NCBI RefSeq assembly: GCF_024397855.1
Contig: NZ_CP073343.1
Location: 2,232,001-2,296,000 of the forward strand
DNA from: Marinomonas rhizomae
GTDB taxonomy: Bacteria; Pseudomonadota; Gammaproteobacteria; Pseudomonadales; Marinomonadaceae
Direction: 5' to 3'
DNA length: 64,000 bases
The position numbers and the translations under genes were made by a program. Positions 8,361 to 17,149 of the stretch are shown here, piece by piece. The notes under the pieces were generated by a model. It had not been told where the DNA came from. It worked only from the letters and a program-made list of their open reading frames with translations, and did not search any database. Position 1 is the first letter of the stretch. Every line of letters starts with the position of its first letter.

Positions 8361-9411
8361 AATCCAACATCAAAATGGCAAAACAGACTACCGCTATGAA
8401 CCCTCTGAAAGCAGAGCATTATTTGGCTATATAAACCGCGGCTGCTGGTATGTAAGCATTTCTGAATGGAAACCCAAAGAGCTAGACTATAAATCATTAC
8501 AGACATTTTATACTGAAATCCAGAGTGCCTTGCAGTCTGGGCTTCAACTTAATCAAGCCATTTCTCATTTTGCACTTTCTTCTACCCATCAAAAAATCGC
8601 TACTACCAGCAAAGTCATATTAAGTGAATTAGAAAATGGGGCAATTTTCAACGACGTATTAAGCAAGCTGGTAAAGCCTTCTGCTGCTCCCTATTGCCAG
8701 CTCCTTAACTCGCAGGGTTCGAGAGAAGACTGTGAAAAAAGTTTAAACATGTCAATCACACAACTTAATACTCTACTAGATTGCTCCCAACGTTTATTAA
8801 AGGCCATTATTTACCCTTTTAGTATCATTCAGATTGCTCTCATTATTCTTATAGCCAATCAACTAATGCAAAAGAGCACCGATGAAAATTATCTTTTTGA
8901 GCTAATCAAGCATATGAGCATTTACTTTGCTTGCAGCGTCGTTCAACTCATCATCATACGAAGTTTATATCAAGGACAGGCTTGCTATTGGCTTGAAAAA
9001 TACAGTGGGACCTTCCGATTAACCAAACTCTTTTCTTTATTAAGCACAACAAGAAAAGCAGGCATTACATTGCAGCATGCGTTGAAAACTATGCCTGAGT
9101 ACTTCCAGCATCCACCTATTAAAAAAGATATTTACCAAGTCTATTACACCCTACGTCTCGGTAAAAATTACGCTAATAGCTTCCCAGTCGAGTGGTTCCC
9201 TAATGAATCCGCTATTGCACTTCATTCTGCTGAGCAGGACGGGGATATAGAAAGAGCGCTTTTGCTTGCAGAAAATGAACACACAAAACGTTGGCAAAAA
9301 TTCATTGCTCTGCTTGAAAAATTGGTCCCGGCCGCTTGCCTTATGATTGCAGGTGGATTTGTTGCCTCAGCACTCATTGCACTATATGCACCACTCATTG
9401 AGATGTCCTAG
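8347..9411 (+). CDS. pilC: type IV pilus inner-membrane platform protein (PilC/GspF family)
   Basis: The open frame extends upstream to 8260, but the ATG at 8347 gives MPWYKIQHQNGK, has a GAGG ribosome site and overlaps the ATPase stop by only 14 bases, so I use it (354 aa; usual PilC about 405). The T2SF signature occurs twice: an N-terminal copy (LQTFYTEIQSALQSGLQLNQA at about 56-77, split here: LQTFYTEIQS then ALQSGLQLNQA) and a C-terminal copy (LFSLLSTTRKAG then ITLQHALKTMP). Hydrophobic segments lie around residues 150-175 and 190-210, with a last helix at the C-terminus (ACLMIAGGFVASALIALY). It anchors the ATPase and feeds pilins into the fibre. Confidence 0.9.
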   Translation: MPWYKIQHQNGKTDYRYEPSESRALFGYINRGCWYVSISEWKPKELDYKSLQTFYTEIQSALQSGLQLNQAISHFALSSTHQKIATTSKVILSELENGAIFNDVLSKLVKPSAAPYCQLLNSQGSREDCEKSLNMSITQLNTLLDCSQRLLKAIIYPFSIIQIALIILIANQLMQKSTDENYLFELIKHMSIYFACSVVQLIIIRSLYQGQACYWLEKYSGTFRLTKLFSLLSTTRKAGITLQHALKTMPEYFQHPPIKKDIYQVYYTLRLGKNYANSFPVEWFPNESAIALHSAEQDGDIERALLLAENEHTKRWQKFIALLEKLVPAACLMIAGGFVASALIALYAPLIEMS

Positions 9412-10203
9412 ATGTGGCTCACTTCAATCAATTGGTTTTTATATACATTAGTGGTCTTGAGTATTGGCAGTTATGCTGCTGCATTTACAGTAAGGTGGCC
9501 GATTAAGAATATCTATTTATGGGAAAAGGAAGCGCATGCTTTATTGCAACTTCCTTTTAGTAAACACCTTCCAGCTAACATAAATAATAACCGCTCCTTC
9601 TGTTTTGATTGCCACTTCCCGCTGTCTTGGCAAGACCTTATACCACTACTTAGCTACATAATGCTTAAAGGAAAATGCCGTTACTGCCAATCTAGAATTT
9701 CATATCGCTATCCCGCCATAGAATTCCTTCACCTAATAGGCAGCTTCCCGTTACTCTTTATCTTTGACGATACCTATCAGCTTATACTGCATACACTATT
9801 GGTGAGTGTTTTAATAACGGCAGCAGTAATTGATCTTGAACATCAATTAATACCTGATGAATGCAGCACCATAGCATTAGCTTGTGCGCTCTTAATTAAT
9901 CTTCCTACTAATAGAATAGAAAGCAGTGTCTTAGGTATGATCATCGGCTATGGACTTATCTATGTTCTACGTTGGTTTTATTTAACGTTCAGAAATCAAG
10001 AAGGGATAGGATTAGGTGATGCGAAAATTATAGCCGCGCTCGCTGCATGGTTAGGATTTTCAGGCTTAGCCCCCTTGTTACTTTGTGCAAGTTTAAGTGG
10101 AATCCTATACACTGTATTAATTAACAGAAGTAGAGCTAAGTACATGGCATTTGGCCCATTTCTTATATTTTCAGCCATGATGGTGTTTTATTTTAGTCTA
10201 TGA
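9412..10203 (+). CDS. pilD: prepilin peptidase / N-methyltransferase
   Basis: The 263-aa integral membrane protein cleaves the leader of prepilins and methylates the new N-terminus. Two CxxC pairs (CFDC at 64-67, CRYC at 89-92) form the cytoplasmic zinc site of the N-terminal A24-N domain. The catalytic aspartates are in VIDLEHQLIPDE (D141, D149 region) and GIGLGDAKI (near residue 202), the aspartyl prepilin-peptidase motif GxGDxK. The usual N-terminal NVVIYRLP-like motif is replaced by SYAAAFTVRWP, a divergence shared with the reduced character of this locus. The start codon abuts the pilC stop and the stop overlaps coaE, so all are in one operon. Confidence 0.93.
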   Translation: MWLTSINWFLYTLVVLSIGSYAAAFTVRWPIKNIYLWEKEAHALLQLPFSKHLPANINNNRSFCFDCHFPLSWQDLIPLLSYIMLKGKCRYCQSRISYRYPAIEFLHLIGSFPLLFIFDDTYQLILHTLLVSVLITAAVIDLEHQLIPDECSTIALACALLINLPTNRIESSVLGMIIGYGLIYVLRWFYLTFRNQEGIGLGDAKIIAALAAWLGFSGLAPLLLCASLSGILYTVLINRSRAKYMAFGPFLIFSAMMVFYFSL

Positions 10204-10805
10204 CAACTCCAACTATAATCGGTCTTGCTGGTGGCATAGGCTCTGGCAAAAGCACAATTACAAAATACTTCAATAACATAGGCATTCAAAGCGTTGATGC
10301 CGATGACGTGGCGCGACTTGTTGTCCAATTAGGTTCAACTTGCTTGGATCAAATCCACCAGCGTTACGGTGATAGCATACTCTTGGACGATGGTAACCTT
10401 AATCGTAAATCCCTACGCAGTATTATTTTTGACAATCCAGAAGAAAGGTCCTGGCTTGAAGGACTAACTCACCCTGCAATTCGAAAAGAAATATCAGTGC
10501 AATTAAGTAGCATTACCTCACCCTATGCATTGCTTGTTCATCCTTTACTGTTTGAAACAAACCAAGACGCTATATGTGATCTCGTTATAGCAATTGATGT
10601 CCCTGAAAGCATACAACTACAACGCGTCATGAGTAGAGACAACATTAGTAGAGAAAATGCAGGTAAAATTATGGCGACGCAACTCAGCAATAGCGAACGC
10701 ATTAAGAGAGCCGATCTTGTCTTGGAAAATTCTGGTAATATTGATGAAATGAATGCTAAAGTCTTCAAATTGCACAAAAAAATTTTAGAGTCACAATCAT
10801 GTTAA
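10200..10805 (+). CDS. coaE: dephospho-CoA kinase
   Basis: The 201-aa product catalyses the last step of coenzyme A synthesis, phosphorylating the ribose 3'-OH of dephospho-CoA. The P-loop [12 protein letters not shown] is at residues 8-19, followed by the CoaE-specific DADDVAR near 33-39, LTHPAIR and LVHPLLFET. It starts inside the pilD stop (ATGA overlap) and is overlapped by yacG. This pilD-coaE-yacG order is a widely conserved gammaproteobacterial arrangement. Confidence 0.97.
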   Translation: MTTPTIIGLAGGIGSGKSTITKYFNNIGIQSVDADDVARLVVQLGSTCLDQIHQRYGDSILLDDGNLNRKSLRSIIFDNPEERSWLEGLTHPAIRKEISVQLSSITSPYALLVHPLLFETNQDAICDLVIAIDVPESIQLQRVMSRDNISRENAGKIMATQLSNSERIKRADLVLENSGNIDEMNAKVFKLHKKILESQSC

Positions 10806-11023
10806 ATAGTAATACTGCAACCTTGGTTGCCTGCCCTACTTGTCAAAAAAAATCGCCTTGGTCTAAAGAGAATCCAGATCGCCCTTTTTGCAGCCCAAGA
10901 TGTAAATTGATTGATTTGGGTGCTTGGGCAAGTGAATCTTATTCTATTCCACAGCAAACCTCTGAAGAGGATGAAATTTTTTCAGAAGATCTAGTAATAG
11001 ATCCAAATAAATCCTTTTTATAA
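10799..11023 (+). CDS. yacG: DNA gyrase inhibitor YacG, zinc-binding
   Basis: The 74-aa protein has the YacG zinc module: C12-P-T-C15, then C31-S-P-R-C35 and the family tail [16 protein letters not shown]. YacG homologues bind GyrB and inhibit gyrase. The reading frame starts within the last codons of coaE (ATG at 10799), as is common for this pair. The C-terminal segment is acidic ([11 protein letters not shown]). Confidence 0.96.
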   Translation: MLNSNTATLVACPTCQKKSPWSKENPDRPFCSPRCKLIDLGAWASESYSIPQQTSEEDEIFSEDLVIDPNKSFL

Positions 11024-11049
11024 TTGCTTAATATGGAATGTAATTATTT

Positions 11050-12261
11050 ATGGCTCAACAAGATTTTTCGAAGAAAAAAGCTCTACTCATAGAAGATATG
11101 GCGGAAGCAAGAATCATGCAGCGAAAAATGCTGACTGATTTTGGCTTTACTTCGATAGATATTGCTATGAAAGCAGAAACCGCCATCGAACTTCTGAGGA
11201 ACAAATCCTTTGATGTCATTCTATCCGATTACAATCTCGGAAATGGCAAAGACGGTCAGCAGCTTTTAGAAGAAGTCAGACACTCAAAACTCATTCCAAA
11301 TACCGCCACTTATTTAATGGTAACAGCAGAAACGTCCATTGAAATGGTGATGGGAGCCATTGAATATCAGCCGGATGGCTATATTACAAAACCTTTTTCT
11401 CAAGCTGTTCTTCAACGACGCCTTAGCAAGCTATTAGAGACAAAAGACAGGCTTTATGACGTGAACGCTGCCCTTGATGCAAATAATTTTGAAGATGCAA
11501 TTAAGGCAGCTAAAGGGGTAATGAAAAAATACCCTTCCCTCATAGGCAAATGCGAAAGAATAATTGGAGAAAGTCTTTTAGAGATTGAACAATATAAAAA
11601 AGCGTTGTCGTTGTTCAATAAAACCCTTAAAAGCAGAAAAATGCCTTGGGCATTGTTTGGCAAAGCCAAATCCTATTTTTTAATGGGAGAATTGGAAAAA
11701 GCCGAACTACACTTTCGTCAACTAATGCTTGATAACCGTTTTTTTGTGAGTGCTTATGATTGGCTTGCCAAAATCCAAGTTCTCCAAGATAAACCTGAGG
11801 AAGCGCAAGCTACACTAGTTGAAGCAATTGGTCGTTCACCAAAAAATATTCTCCGTCAAATGGAGCTAGGAAACATAAGTTTGTCCATTGGCGACAGCAT
11901 GACTGCAGAAATGTCATTTCGCAGAGCTGTATTTTTAGCGAAATTTTCATGTTACAACACCGCCGATGTTTACTTAAAGCATTTAGAATCTCTTGCTAGA
12001 ATCTCTGACAACGGCCCACTTTTACCAAGACAACGAGATAACTTTGAGAGTACCCTCAAAAAAGTTCATGAGTCTTTCTTTGAAGACCCAACCAACAAAT
12101 CAAAAGCCTATAGCTACGAAATCGACATTTATTTAGCTGATAATGATCCACTCACAGCTAAGCAAATTTTTGAAGGCTGGCTTAGCGAAGTAAAAACCGC
12201 AAGTGCCACAGCACCAACTAAAGAACAAAGCGCAAATTACACAAAAGCATTTGGAGGCTAA
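11050..12261 (+). CDS. response regulator with C-terminal TPR-like repeats
   Basis: The 403-aa cytoplasmic protein begins with a receiver domain (about 1-130): acidic pair E15-D16, phosphoacceptor D60 in VILSDYNL, T92 and K114 in YITKPF. Residues about 140-370 are helical repeats of TPR type (for example WALFGKAKSYFLMGELEKA, then DWLAKIQVLQDKPEEA, then MELGNISLSIGDSM). It has no DNA-binding or enzymatic output domain, so output is presumably by protein interaction. The next gene is a histidine-kinase-like protein starting one base after its stop, suggesting a dedicated pair. The target is unknown; proximity to the pilus locus suggests but does not prove a motility link. Confidence 0.88.
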   Translation: MAQQDFSKKKALLIEDMAEARIMQRKMLTDFGFTSIDIAMKAETAIELLRNKSFDVILSDYNLGNGKDGQQLLEEVRHSKLIPNTATYLMVTAETSIEMVMGAIEYQPDGYITKPFSQAVLQRRLSKLLETKDRLYDVNAALDANNFEDAIKAAKGVMKKYPSLIGKCERIIGESLLEIEQYKKALSLFNKTLKSRKMPWALFGKAKSYFLMGELEKAELHFRQLMLDNRFFVSAYDWLAKIQVLQDKPEEAQATLVEAIGRSPKNILRQMELGNISLSIGDSMTAEMSFRRAVFLAKFSCYNTADVYLKHLESLARISDNGPLLPRQRDNFESTLKKVHESFFEDPTNKSKAYSYEIDIYLADNDPLTAKQIFEGWLSEVKTASATAPTKEQSANYTKAFGG

Positions 12262-12262
12262 G

Positions 12263-12946
12263 ATGGAAAAAATCGACATCAGCACTATCTTGGCCAGCGC
12301 CATTCATGAAAGTAAAAACCAAGTAGGTACGTTACTTTATCAGCTACAAGGTCTTAAAGATTCAACAAGTAAAAGCGATTCGAACCTGAAAAGAATCGTC
12401 TTGATTGAAGAGTCTCTCAAAAAGCTCAATGATGAATGGGTTGAATATTTATACCTTTACCGCCTAGCATCTGATGGTTATGACTTACATGTAGACACCT
12501 TTTTACTGGATGAGTTTTTAGATGACCAAGTATTTGCTTTGCAGCCGTCCGCCAATGCAAAAAGTCTAGATTTAGAATATAACTGCGATGCACAGCTAAC
12601 GGGGATTTTTGATGAACGATTAATGACAGCGGTCGTTAGTACTGCTGTATATAATGCTCTACGATTTGCAAAATCAAAAATCCTCATTAATGCAAAAATG
12701 GAGAATGGATTCCTAATTATATCAATTGAAGATGATGGCGATGGTTTTAAACAGATTGATACTGACGATCAGCCGGAGGAATTTCCAGAAGGTAATACTG
12801 GCTTAGGTTTGTATTTTGCTGAGTTATCAGCCACTGCACATATCGTTAATGATATCAGAGGGTTTATTAAAAAAGAGTCTTCTTCTACCCTAGGTGGGGC
12901 CAGCCTAACCGTTTGTCTCCCCCAACCGATCAACTTAACATTGTAG
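12263..12946 (+). CDS. soluble histidine kinase-like protein (HATPase_c)
   Basis: The frame is open from 12203, but the ATG at 12263 has a GGAGG ribosome site and follows the regulator stop at once, so I take a 227-aa product. Residues about 8-25 (ILASAIHESKNQVGTLLYQ) resemble an H-box with His15 followed by E-x-x-N. The C-terminal half is a GHKL ATPase: N-box NALRFAKSK, G1 box EDDGDGF and G2 box GNTGLGLYFAE. No signal peptide or membrane segment is visible, so it is a cytoplasmic kinase lacking a sensor domain, probably acting on the upstream receiver-TPR protein. It is convergent with the GntR gene. Confidence 0.85.
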   Translation: MEKIDISTILASAIHESKNQVGTLLYQLQGLKDSTSKSDSNLKRIVLIEESLKKLNDEWVEYLYLYRLASDGYDLHVDTFLLDEFLDDQVFALQPSANAKSLDLEYNCDAQLTGIFDERLMTAVVSTAVYNALRFAKSKILINAKMENGFLIISIEDDGDGFKQIDTDDQPEEFPEGNTGLGLYFAELSATAHIVNDIRGFIKKESSSTLGGASLTVCLPQPINLTL

Positions 12947-12959
12947 TTTGCAAGTTCTC

Positions 12960-13583
12960 TTATAAATTCAGTTTTTTTAAATACTTAGTTAACAATATTC
13001 CTGCATTTTCTATATGCTGCCTCAGAAAAATGAGTGCAGCCTTCTTTTCTTTTGACTCAATTAATGAAAGTAGCTGCTCATGCTGAGCCTGACTAGTATC
13101 TCGATAGCCTAATGGTCCATACTGAAAGCCGAGATAGCGTACTGCCTGTTTATTAAGACCTTCCACTACCCGTTGCAACGTTGGTCGTTCAGCTGATCTG
13201 TACAAAACTTGATGGAATAACCAATTAAGCTCGCCTTTATAGACCAATGTTAAACTCTCTTTATTTAGCTCCTCTAAGAAGTGCCTAGCCTCAACTAGAT
13301 CACCTTTACCGATGTGATCAAATGCCCTTTCAAACAACAAACATTCTAATTCAGCTCGCATCAAATAAAGATCTTCTGCTTCCTTCCAATTCAAATCAGG
13401 AATCATAACCCCAGCTTTACCATGTAAAACAAGCCAACCTTCAGACTTCAAAACCTGCAATGCATCCCTAATAGGAATTCTGCTCACACCATATCGAGTT
13501 GACAGGTTCGCTTGTCGTAAAGGAACACCTCTTGGCAGCTGATTTTTTAAAATGTCTTCTTTGATACTATGGCTAATGTCCAT
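12960..13583 (-). CDS. GntR-family transcriptional regulator, FCD subfamily
   Basis: The 207-aa protein has an N-terminal winged helix-turn-helix (LRQANLSTRYGVSRIPIRDA, about 22-41) and a C-terminal all-helical FCD ligand domain (DLYLMRAELE..., then H-x-x-L around 160-170, QAQHEQLLSLIE). FCD regulators usually sense organic acids and repress nearby catabolic or transport genes. It lies 11 bases downstream of the BenE-type transporter on the same strand and probably controls the ZIP-BenE-GntR unit. The ligand is not evident. Confidence 0.9.
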   Translation of the reverse strand: MDISHSIKEDILKNQLPRGVPLRQANLSTRYGVSRIPIRDALQVLKSEGWLVLHGKAGVMIPDLNWKEAEDLYLMRAELECLLFERAFDHIGKGDLVEARHFLEELNKESLTLVYKGELNWLFHQVLYRSAERPTLQRVVEGLNKQAVRYLGFQYGPLGYRDTSQAQHEQLLSLIESKEKKAALIFLRQHIENAGILLTKYLKKLNL

Positions 13584-13594
13584 AAAGAACCTTC

Positions 13595-14767
13595 TTATCT
13601 GAACTTAATATTGCCTATCAACAGACAAATAACACCAAACAAAATGCCCCAAAAAGCTGACGCAATACCACCAAATGACACACCAGAAACTGTTACTAAA
13701 AAAGTAATCAATGCCGCTTCTCGATTAGAATCATCCGCCATCGCATTTTTCAAATTCATACCAATGGTTCCTAGTAAGGCAATACCCGCTAAAGCCGCAA
13801 TCATGGTTGCAGGAAAAATCGAAAATAAAGCAACTACTGATGTGCCAGCTAAACCAGCAAACCAATAAAACACGCCTGCAGATAATCCCGCTATATATCG
13901 TCGCTTAGGGTCTTTGTGACATTCTTCACCAGAACAAATAGCCGCCGTAATCGCGGCTAAATTGAAAGCGAAGCCACCTAAAGGTGCCAACATAATAGAA
14001 GTAAAACCTGTCCAGCTAATGAGTGGAGATACAGGAGTTTGGTAGCCACTACTGCGCATCACAGCTACACCTGGAATATTCTGAGAGGTCATAGTCACAA
14101 TATATAACGGAATACCAATACCAATTAATGCACCAATATTCCATTCAGGCCAAACCCATACAAACGCGCCAAGTGAGAAAGGAACATCAGACATTAACTG
14201 GCCATCGGATCTAGCCAGTACAAATGCAACACCAGCAACCAAGACAAACAACACAGCATAGCGAGGTAAAAGCCGTTTGCTCACCAAATATGTCATCAAC
14301 ATTATTCCGACAAGGAAAACATCACTCATCATAGAATCGAAAATAGAAAGCCCAAACTTGAAAAGTACTCCAGCCAACATGGCACAAGCTAGGGGTAAAG
14401 GAACCAAACGCATGACTTTGTCAAATAGCCCAGAAACACCGGTTAGCAAAGTGAGTATGCCAGCAAAAACGAACACACCTATCGCCTCGGCATAACTGAT
14501 TGTTCCTAGGCTCGTCGCTAACAATGCGGCGCCAGGCGTAGACCAAGCCGTGATAACAGGAGATCGGTACCACAAAGAAAGGAAGAAGCAGGTTGCCCCC
14601 ATACCAAGCCCTAACGCCATAATCCAAGACACTATGATGTTAGAATCAGCGCCAGCCGCTTGAGCGGCCTGAAATACAATTGCAACGGAGCTTGCAAAAC
14701 CTATAAGCACGGCCACAAATCCTGCAACAAGTGCACTTAAACTAAAATCTTTTACTATTCTGAGCAC
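13595..14767 (-). CDS. BenE-family (benzoate/H+ symporter-like) inner-membrane transporter
   Basis: A polytopic membrane protein of about 390 aa with the BenE/YdcO family pattern: SALVAGFVAVLIGFASSVAI at the N-terminus, SPVITAWSTPGAALL, LPLACAMLAGVL, MTSQNIPGVAVMRSSGY, AICSGEECHKDP and GTIGMNLKNAM. The frame is open to a GTG at 14800, but the GTG at 14767 has an AGGTAG ribosome site and gives a family-like N-terminus. BenE members are proposed to import benzoate or similar aromatic acids; no benzoate catabolic gene is in the window, so the substrate is open. It is cotranscribed with the ZIP gene upstream and GntR downstream. Confidence 0.9.
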   Translation of the reverse strand: MLRIVKDFSLSALVAGFVAVLIGFASSVAIVFQAAQAAGADSNIIVSWIMALGLGMGATCFFLSLWYRSPVITAWSTPGAALLATSLGTISYAEAIGVFVFAGILTLLTGVSGLFDKVMRLVPLPLACAMLAGVLFKFGLSIFDSMMSDVFLVGIMLMTYLVSKRLLPRYAVLFVLVAGVAFVLARSDGQLMSDVPFSLGAFVWVWPEWNIGALIGIGIPLYIVTMTSQNIPGVAVMRSSGYQTPVSPLISWTGFTSIMLAPLGGFAFNLAAITAAICSGEECHKDPKRRYIAGLSAGVFYWFAGLAGTSVVALFSIFPATMIAALAGIALLGTIGMNLKNAMADDSNREAALITFLVTVSGVSFGGIASAFWGILFGVICLLIGNIKFR

Positions 14768-14841
14768 AACCCTACTACCTGTATGGTTTAAAAAGAGCAC
14801 TCACTATATTTCATAACAACTATTTTTGTATACATTTTTTA

Positions 14842-15555
14842 CTAATGTACTAACATATAACCAACCAAACCAAGTACAAAACCCATTACGGCCCCCATTG
14901 GTGGCATCCAATGCTTCTCTAAGGCAACTCGCGGAGCAATGTCTTGGAATACAGCATATAAAATACCGCCCGATGCGAACAACATCACAGCAGATATAAT
15001 AACAGGCCATTCAGCTAACCAAAGATGCGCAATAACACCCGCTATCGGTCCGCACAAAGCAAGCAACACAAACAACAAAATAATTGTCCGTGAACGATAA
15101 GGTGATGACGCTTTTAATTCACGAAAAGCATTAAAACCTTCAGGAAGGTTTTGCATAGCAATCAGCCCTGCAAGCAACACGCCGTTAATAGTACCTAAAG
15201 CAAACGCAGCACCCAACGCCAGAGACTCAGGAATAAAATCTGCTAGCATAGCGACTAATTGACTCATAGAGGTCTGCTGTTTAGATAACCAAATATCAAG
15301 CCACATAAACGCCACGCCACCGGATAAAAATAATACCGCTGCAGACCAGGGAGAAAATTGAGAAATACCTTCTGGAACAAGAACCAAAGCAATCGCCGAC
15401 AACAAAGCACCGCCGCCAAAGGCCGTAATGCCATGCATTAATTCTGTTTCTAACCACTGAGGCTTTATACGCTCAAAATTGGCAATCAAAGCCCCTAATG
15501 GCATTGCTAAGCCAGCACATAAAGTTAGAAATATAACGCTATACAAAGGTGCCAT
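14842..15555 (-). CDS. ZIP-family metal transporter
   Basis: The 237-aa protein has about eight hydrophobic helices and ZIP-like paired metal motifs ADFIPESLALG (TM4) and MQNLPEGFNAF (TM5). Standard ZIPs have HNxPE and HEIPHE-type motifs; here the His of both motifs is replaced (Asp and Gln), while the Pro-Glu pairs remain, which may alter metal choice. It is first gene of a minus-strand set, 74 bases before the likely BenE start. I am sure of the ZIP fold but not of the cargo. Confidence 0.85.
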   Translation of the reverse strand: MAPLYSVIFLTLCAGLAMPLGALIANFERIKPQWLETELMHGITAFGGGALLSAIALVLVPEGISQFSPWSAAVLFLSGGVAFMWLDIWLSKQQTSMSQLVAMLADFIPESLALGAAFALGTINGVLLAGLIAMQNLPEGFNAFRELKASSPYRSRTIILLFVLLALCGPIAGVIAHLWLAEWPVIISAVMLFASGGILYAVFQDIAPRVALEKHWMPPMGAVMGFVLGLVGYMLVH

Positions 15556-15681
15556 TAAACCAATACTCCAAAAGATATAATGTGATTATCTGTGTTGAGA
15601 GCGTTACTTGTCATGACTAATAGGTAAGACTTCACTAAGTATGCTGACTAACACTTACGGCGTTATAATCCGCCAAAATCA

Positions 15682-15704
15682 AATGCCAGACGTTATCTGG
15701 TATT
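15682..15704 (-). terminator. hairpin after the sensor kinase gene
   Basis: AATGCCAGA (15682-15690) and TCTGGTATT (15696-15704) form a 9-bp stem with one G-U pair. On the minus strand it lies 39 bases after the kinase stop and is followed by TTTGATTTT. It is a modest candidate terminator. Confidence 0.5.
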
Positions 15705-15742
15705 GAATCTAAAAATAAGCTTAAAAAAATAATTTTTACTTC

Positions 15743-17149
15743 TTATATCTTTCTAATTGGCATTATAACGCGCACTAGAAAGCCTTGATGAATGGCGTCT
15801 TCAAACGAAAGTGAACCCTGATACTTATCGACAATATTTTTAACGATAGACAGCCCAAGACCAGCACCTTCAACTTCACCAGACCGAAAAAATCGCTCAC
15901 TGAGTCTCTGTTTTTCTTCTTGACTAACACCCTTGCCTGCATCTAGGACTTTTAATTCAACTAAATTCGCCGTCTGCGTCCAAATTACTTGAATAGTTGA
16001 GCCTTTAGGCGAAAACTTAATCGCATTACTCATCAAATTTTGCAGTAATATCTCAATGTGATTAGGCTCTACATAACAATACCAAGGTAAGTTATCATCG
16101 ACATCTAAGCTAATCTCTACATTATTCTTCCAAGCTAATGGAAGGATATCCGCAATCATGGATCGGCTAATCGCAATTACATCGACCTCTTCACTTGTGA
16201 CTTTTTTCTGATGCTCTAAACGCGCAAGTGCAAGTAACTGAGAAACAATTCGAGTGGATCTATCAACGCCAGATGTGAGCTGAGTTAACGATTGATTACG
16301 CTCTTGATCATTTTCAGCCGACGCCGCATTTTCAGCATGAACTCGTAGAATGCTTAATGGCGTCCTTAGTTCATGAGCCGCATCGGCTATCCAACGCTTT
16401 TCTCTTTCCATCAATACATCAATTTCTAAAAGCAAGCCATTCAATGCGGTTTTAACAGGTGCCAACTCTTCTGGTACATAAGACATCTCGATGGGTTCTA
16501 ACTTGGTTGGGGCTATCTTTTGAATTCGCTGAGCAAGTTGTTGAAGTGGCTCAAGCCCAAACCCTACAGCTGCCCAAACAAGAACAGCCAAAATGGGCCA
16601 AGCTAATATTTCAGGAAAAAGCGTTTGGAAAACAATTTGATCTGAAATCTCTCCTCTTACATCAGCACGTTCTGCAACAATAACCTTGGTATTTCCAGAC
16701 AGTTGGTTCAAGGTAAAAGTACGCCATTGATACTGATCGGCCATTGCGTCCCCATAACCTGATGCATCTTCTTTTTGAAAAGACAGCATCATTGAATCAG
16801 AGGCTATTTTTAATTTATCACCACTCCAAATCTGATAGAAAATTTTACTTTCGTATTTATGGCCAACTGATTCATCAGTATTTGCTTCATCAATTAATAA
16901 CGGTGATATCGTATTTTTACTCGAACCAAGCTTTTCAATATTGTCAGACAACGTCAATAATAAACGGGCTTGTTGGGCCAGTCTGGCATCAAATAACTCT
17001 TCGACTTCATGATTGGCAAATAGCAAACCAATCACCATGATAAGAATACTTGTCATGGTAAAAATACACATTACAAAAAAAAGGGTTCTACGACGAATTG
17101 AACTTAATAGTTTTTCGTTAGCCCAATTCTTGATCGACCACATAGCCAA
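15743..17149 (-). CDS. two-component sensor histidine kinase (QseC/PmrB-like)
   Basis: The 468-aa membrane kinase has TM1 at about 22-45, a periplasmic sensor of about 130 residues, and TM2 near 180-200. A linker follows, then the H-box DAAHELRTPLS with the phosphorylated His near 259, an N-box (NLMSNAIKFSPKG), and G1/G2 boxes (LDAGKGVS, GAGLGLSIVK). It overlaps the response-regulator stop by about 30 bases (an ATG at 17143 is an alternative start), so they are translationally coupled. Order is dsbD, regulator, kinase. I infer that it senses an envelope signal tied to the redox/metal operon transcribed divergently. Confidence 0.92.
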   Translation of the reverse strand: MAMWSIKNWANEKLLSSIRRRTLFFVMCIFTMTSILIMVIGLLFANHEVEELFDARLAQQARLLLTLSDNIEKLGSSKNTISPLLIDEANTDESVGHKYESKIFYQIWSGDKLKIASDSMMLSFQKEDASGYGDAMADQYQWRTFTLNQLSGNTKVIVAERADVRGEISDQIVFQTLFPEILAWPILAVLVWAAVGFGLEPLQQLAQRIQKIAPTKLEPIEMSYVPEELAPVKTALNGLLLEIDVLMEREKRWIADAAHELRTPLSILRVHAENAASAENDQERNQSLTQLTSGVDRSTRIVSQLLALARLEHQKKVTSEEVDVIAISRSMIADILPLAWKNNVEISLDVDDNLPWYCYVEPNHIEILLQNLMSNAIKFSPKGSTIQVIWTQTANLVELKVLDAGKGVSQEEKQRLSERFFRSGEVEGAGLGLSIVKNIVDKYQGSLSFEDAIHQGFLVRVIMPIRKI

